Positions 60,890 through 64,000 of a DNA stretch of 64,000 nt are shown piece after piece. The stretch is from contig CAWBBW010000029.1 of NCBI GenBank assembly GCA_963787135.1, positions 25,675-89,674 on the forward strand, in the 5' to 3' direction. Position 1 is the stretch's first letter. The number at the start of each line of letters is the position of its first letter. The translations under genes and the position numbers were made by a program. The DNA comes from Roseiarcus sp963787135 (GTDB taxonomy: Bacteria; Pseudomonadota; Alphaproteobacteria; Rhizobiales; Beijerinckiaceae). The notes below the pieces were generated by a model, which saw only the letters and a program-made list of their open reading frames with translations, did no database searches and had not been told where the DNA came from.

Positions 60890-62467
60890 ATGCTTTTGGG
60901 GGTGCTGGCCGTTCACGGTTTCGGGTCCGCGACCCGGCGCCATTCGTACAGCACGACCACCGGCGCGAGTCCCGCGCCCTATCTCACCGGCGCCTTCACG
61001 GTCTCGCCGATCCTCGGCTACGAGCGTGGCGGCTTCAATGCGGACGGCACCCCCGACACAACCTCGAGACAATTTCAGGCAGGCCTCAGCGTGTCTGGCC
61101 GGGGCGCGGCGCAGAACGCGACGCTGTTCGTCACGACCTCGGAGATCTCGAACGCGCCCAATATTGGCTACACGCAGGCTGGCGGTTTCAACGCGGTGAC
61201 GATGCGCAACGGCGCCCACTGGTACGGAGTGGCGAGCGGGGCGGTGTCTTCCGCTACCCCAACATCGGCGCCGAACACCGTGCCGAACGCCAGCGGCACG
61301 CCGAATGCGGGTTACACCCTGTACAACACGACGACAAACCTCAACTCCGGCGTCGTCTCGAACAGCCAGTCATATAATTTTGTTCAATCCGGCCCGGCGC
61401 ACTACAATTTCAATCCCATTACGACAGCGACGCCGACGCTTTCGGCCAGCAATCATCCCGATCTGGCGCTGCAAGGCTATGTCGGCGGATTGATGGTGAC
61501 GGCTTACGGCGGCTCATCCACGCCGCCTTATACGAACTACACGGCCCCATATATCGTGACCAATGTGAGCGGAACGCCTGGCGACGTCAGCATCTACCTG
61601 CCGGGCAACTCGAGTGAGATGGGCGCAGTCTTCAACGCGGCGAGCGTCGGGGCGCCCTCCCGAGGCATGTCCACCTCCTCCTATTATTTCGGAGGCTACG
61701 ATCCCTCCGATCCGAACAATACCGCCGGGTTGAACGAGGCGCGAGGCGCCTATGTCAATCCGTCGAATTTCGCCGGACGGGCGGCGGTCGTCTTCAATAA
61801 CGGCGCCAATGCCCCCATCTCGACCCGTAACGGCCAGGCCCTTTCCTCAATCGGGGGCTACGCCAACCAGCTGTTGGTCACGGCCCAGAGCGTCGGCGCA
61901 AATACGTCGTCGTTCCTCAGTTCGATCTCGTCGGCCGCCGTTCAACCCTGCCAATGCGAGTCCACCCAGTGGGGCTTCTGGAGCGCCGTCAACGGCGCAG
62001 ACAGCAACGGCTCGCTCGTGTTTGAGGATCAGGGCGTTCTGCTGCTGTGGGTCGCGGGCGTTCCGACGACGCTCGGGAGCCTTCCAACGACTGGCACGGC
62101 CACTTACACCGGCCATGCGATCGCCGATATCGCCAACGGGAACGGGGGTCTCACTTATCTCGCCGCCGGCACATTTTCGGCCGCGGTCGATTTCGGAGCC
62201 CGCAACGGCGCCATCACGATCAACGGCCTCGACGGAACGAACTACGCAGGCACGGCCGTATGGGTCCCGTCGACTACGTCGTTCGCGACACCCATGGGCT
62301 CGCCGCTGACCGGCAACATCGGGGGTCGGACCGCAGCGCTGGCCGGCTCGTTCTTCCAGGGCGGCGCGACCAACACGACCCCGCTCTATGGCGAGATGGG
62401 CGGTTCGATAAACTTGACCGGAACCAATTATCTCGGAAGCGGTATCTTCGTCGCGAGAAAGCCTTAG
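60890..62467 (+). CDS. probable surface protein with TbpB-like C-terminal beta-barrel
   Basis: A 525-residue protein rich in Gly, Ser, Thr and Asn, as expected of an exported beta-structured protein. The C-terminal 170 residues start near PCQCESTQWGFWSAVNGADS and include TATYTGHAIADIANGNG and TYLAAGTFSAAVDFGARNG. They end with NLTGTNYLGSGIFVARKP, the style of transferrin-binding-protein-B-like barrels found at the end of alphaproteobacterial FecR-type proteins. The ATG start gives only a very short hydrophobic N-terminus. In-frame codons from a CTG twelve codons upstream would give LRRGFCGWLARGMLLGVLAV, a much better signal peptide. Ligand unknown. Confidence 0.65.
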   Translation: MLLGVLAVHGFGSATRRHSYSTTTGASPAPYLTGAFTVSPILGYERGGFNADGTPDTTSRQFQAGLSVSGRGAAQNATLFVTTSEISNAPNIGYTQAGGFNAVTMRNGAHWYGVASGAVSSATPTSAPNTVPNASGTPNAGYTLYNTTTNLNSGVVSNSQSYNFVQSGPAHYNFNPITTATPTLSASNHPDLALQGYVGGLMVTAYGGSSTPPYTNYTAPYIVTNVSGTPGDVSIYLPGNSSEMGAVFNAASVGAPSRGMSTSSYYFGGYDPSDPNNTAGLNEARGAYVNPSNFAGRAAVVFNNGANAPISTRNGQALSSIGGYANQLLVTAQSVGANTSSFLSSISSAAVQPCQCESTQWGFWSAVNGADSNGSLVFEDQGVLLLWVAGVPTTLGSLPTTGTATYTGHAIADIANGNGGLTYLAAGTFSAAVDFGARNGAITINGLDGTNYAGTAVWVPSTTSFATPMGSPLTGNIGGRTAALAGSFFQGGATNTTPLYGEMGGSINLTGTNYLGSGIFVARKP

Positions 62468-62537
62468 GATGCAGAGTTCGCTCAGCGGCGCCGCGCGCTT
62501 GCTCCTGCGCCGAATGACGGAAGAATGGGGGGTCAAT

Positions 62538-62786
62538 ATGCCACGGCTCTTGCGCGGCAGCCTCGCGGTCGCAGCGGCAGGTTCGCTCCTGCTCGCGCTC
62601 TTGGGGCCGGTCCAGGCGAAGACCTGTTCGGAGCGGTTGCAGGTTTGCTACGGCTATTGCGCCAAGAGCATGGGCGACAGCCCGCGCTGCCACGACAAGT
62701 GCCGCCAATATCACCAGGAATGCATGGAGAGCGGCTGCTGGGAAAGCAAAGTCGTCGCCAGGGAGTGCGGTTTCGCGCGGCAGTAG
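62538..62786 (+). CDS. small secreted Cys-rich protein
   Basis: The ATG at 62538 follows GGGGGGTCA and gives 82 residues. The first 27 residues are a clear signal peptide (MPRLLRGSLAVAAAGSLLLA, ending in VQA before Lys). The mature part of about 55 residues has eight cysteines in the order C-x6-C-x3-C-x8-C-x3-C-x6-C-x4-C-x9-C, starting KTCSERLQVCYGYCAKS. Disulfide-rich periplasmic or secreted function is likely. It lies 70 bases after the surface-protein gene. I do not recognise a named family. Confidence 0.7.
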   Translation: MPRLLRGSLAVAAAGSLLLALLGPVQAKTCSERLQVCYGYCAKSMGDSPRCHDKCRQYHQECMESGCWESKVVARECGFARQ

Positions 62787-62828
62787 CCAGGCGCACCGGC
62801 AATCGCAGCTTGTGTTCCGTCCTGAAGC

Positions 62829-63704
62829 TCAGCTCTCCGCCAGCTTCTCGTAAGCCAGCGCCAGCGCGATCGCGCAGGCGTTCGACACGTTGAGGCTCTT
62901 GATCGCACCGGGGAGATCGAGGCGGGCGAGCACGTCGCAGCGCTCGCGGGTGAGCCGCCTTAGACCCTTTCCCTCGGCGCCGAGCACGAGCGCCAACGGG
63001 CGCGAGAGCGTCACCCGCCCGAGGGGGACCGGGCCTTCCGAATCGAGGCCGACGCGCGAGTAGCCCAGGTCGCCCATCTCATCGAGGGCGCGGGCGAGAT
63101 TGACGACCGAGCATATCGGCACATGCTCGAGCCCGCCGGAGGCGGATTTGGCGAGCGCGCCCGAAAGCTCCGGCGAATGGCGTTCGGTGGTGACGAGCGC
63201 GTCGACCGCGAAGGCCGCCGCAGTGCGCAGGATCGCGCCGACATTGTGCGGATCGGTGACCTGGTCGAGGACAATGACGAGGCCATTCACTGGCAGCTCG
63301 GAGACGTCGATCGGCGCAAGCGGCCGCGCCTCGAGCAGCACGCCCTGATGCACCGCCTCGCGCGGCGCGCGGCTCGTGATCTCCTCAAGGCTCATGATCC
63401 GCACTTCGATCTTGCGCGCGGCGATCTGCGGCTGAAGCCTTTCCGCCGCCGCGGCGGTCGCATAAAGGCGGATGAGCTCACGGCGCGGCGCCTTCAGCGC
63501 CGCCTCGACGCTGTGGAAGCCATAAATGCGCGCCACGTCCAAGTCGCGCCGCTCGCGAGGTCTTTCGCGCTCGGCCTCACGGCGCGCGGGCTTCGGGTTC
63601 TGTTGCGCTCCCGCGCGATCGGTCCTGGCGGCGCCGGCCGGGCGGCGACCCTCGCGCTTGGCAGGGGGCGGCGCTGCGCCGCGCCGGTCGCGTTTGCGGG
63701 TCAT
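62829..63704 (-). CDS. rlmB: 23S rRNA (guanosine-2'-O-)-methyltransferase RlmB
   Basis: A 291-residue SpoU/TrmH-family methyltransferase. A basic, low-complexity N-terminus (residues 1-55) precedes the substrate-binding domain (DVARIYGFHSVEAALKAPRR). The SPOUT catalytic domain then has the three motifs VLDQVTDPHNVGAILRTAAA, LVLGAEGKGLRRL and LPGAIKSLNVSNACAIALAL. It uses S-adenosylmethionine to methylate the ribose of a 23S rRNA guanosine. It is divergent from the tRNA-Tyr gene at the right edge. Confidence 0.92.
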   Translation of the reverse strand: MTRKRDRRGAAPPPAKREGRRPAGAARTDRAGAQQNPKPARREAERERPRERRDLDVARIYGFHSVEAALKAPRRELIRLYATAAAAERLQPQIAARKIEVRIMSLEEITSRAPREAVHQGVLLEARPLAPIDVSELPVNGLVIVLDQVTDPHNVGAILRTAAAFAVDALVTTERHSPELSGALAKSASGGLEHVPICSVVNLARALDEMGDLGYSRVGLDSEGPVPLGRVTLSRPLALVLGAEGKGLRRLTRERCDVLARLDLPGAIKSLNVSNACAIALALAYEKLAES

Positions 63705-63763
63705 TGTGAAGCGCCTTTTAAGGCTGAGATCATGAGATCAAGCCCTAAGCCTTGTCGCCGCCC

Positions 63764-63804
63764 GAGACCAGCTTGAGACGCGGGAGACCAGCTTGAGAAC
63801 GCGG
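63764..63804. repeat. short direct repeat upstream of rlmB
   Basis: Two adjacent copies of GAGACCAGCTTGAGA(A)CGCGG, 20 and 21 bases long, differ by one A. They lie between rlmB and tRNA-Tyr and probably arose by slippage or duplication. Confidence 0.7.
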
Positions 63805-63930
63805 CCCCCTGCGCCGGCTCGAACAGGATTTTGGGTTGACAGGCCGCCCGGCAAGGCAACATAAGCCCCATCGCCTCGGCCTGCCCGAGGCGTTTCCGTT
63901 CACTGGGGCTCATAAAGCCTCATCGGACGC

Positions 63931-64000
63931 GGGGGAGTGTCCCGAGCGGCAAAGGGGGCGGACTGTAAATCCGCTGGCTAAGCCTTCGTAGGTTCGAGTC
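63931..64000 (+). tRNA. tRNA-Tyr (GTA), cut by the window edge
   Basis: The acceptor strand GGGGGAG at 63931 is followed by a D-arm, then the anticodon stem-loop CGGACT-GTA-AATCCG. A variable arm of class II length (GGCTAAGCCTTCGTA region) and the T-arm GGTTCGAGTC follow. The GTA anticodon and long variable arm identify tRNA-Tyr. About 15 bases of the 3-prime end are beyond the window. Confidence 0.93.

Noticed and set aside
1..64000. Prophage, integrative element or insertion sequence
   Set aside because: No integrase, transposase, phage structural gene or target-site duplication was seen; the only repeats are short palindromic or tandem ones.

Overview
The window is high-GC chromosomal DNA, densely packed with bacterial genes. 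Gene families and codon use fit an alphaproteobacterium, most likely of the order Hyphomicrobiales (Rhizobiales). I see no prophage, insertion sequence, CRISPR array or rRNA operon. The only RNA gene is a tRNA-Tyr cut by the right edge.

Layout. (a) 1-22 kb is a storage-lipid and polyhydroxyalkanoate (PHA) neighbourhood. It holds two wax ester synthase/diacylglycerol acyltransferases (WS/DGAT), a two-domain fatty acyl-CoA reductase of about 661 residues, two acyl-CoA ligases, a PHA-granule phasin, a PHA synthase, a patatin-like lipase, three alpha/beta hydrolases, an amidase, a GMC oxidoreductase, a class I HMG-CoA reductase and a TetR regulator. (b) 22-31 kb is redox metabolism: an Old-Yellow-Enzyme-type flavoprotein, a zinc alcohol dehydrogenase, an aldehyde dehydrogenase, the three-gene proton-pumping transhydrogenase pntAA-pntAB-pntB, and a second alcohol dehydrogenase of the AdhP type. 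(c) 31.4-36.9 kb on the minus strand is an Mrp/Mnh-type multisubunit cation/proton antiporter operon. (d) 37-41.3 kb holds a GNAT acetyltransferase, a TetR/VOC divergent pair with a perfect palindromic operator, a DUF1576-like membrane protein and a urea transporter. (e) 41.6-45.8 kb is an RND efflux pair. (f) 45.8-48.3 kb is a GntP-family permease with a patatin. (g) 48.5-52.6 kb is a polyphosphate/phosphate module: PPK2 kinase, ferric-reductase-like flavoprotein, a 31-residue membrane peptide and a Na/Pi cotransporter. (h) 53-60.7 kb holds a cation P-type ATPase, a broken DinB gene, an aldo/keto reductase, a second flavoprotein and an ornithine-cyclodeaminase-like gene. (i) 60.9-64 kb holds a probable surface protein, a secreted Cys-rich peptide, the 23S rRNA methyltransferase RlmB and tRNA-Tyr.

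How it fits together. Region (a) encodes activation of fatty acids, their reduction to alcohols, esterification to wax esters or triacylglycerols, PHA synthesis and granule coating, and candidate lipases for remobilisation. Region (b) would recycle alcohols and aldehydes while balancing NADH and NADPH.

A striking feature is that many conserved genes are broken by what reads as one extra base (TetR at 9.2 kb, the TPR gene, two antiporter subunits, GNAT, the DUF1576-like gene, three sites in the RND pump, the cyclodeaminase). Because nearly all are single-base insertions with intact protein on both sides, I suspect consensus sequencing errors. The TPR gene and the DinB gene also carry in-frame stops and look like true pseudogenes.
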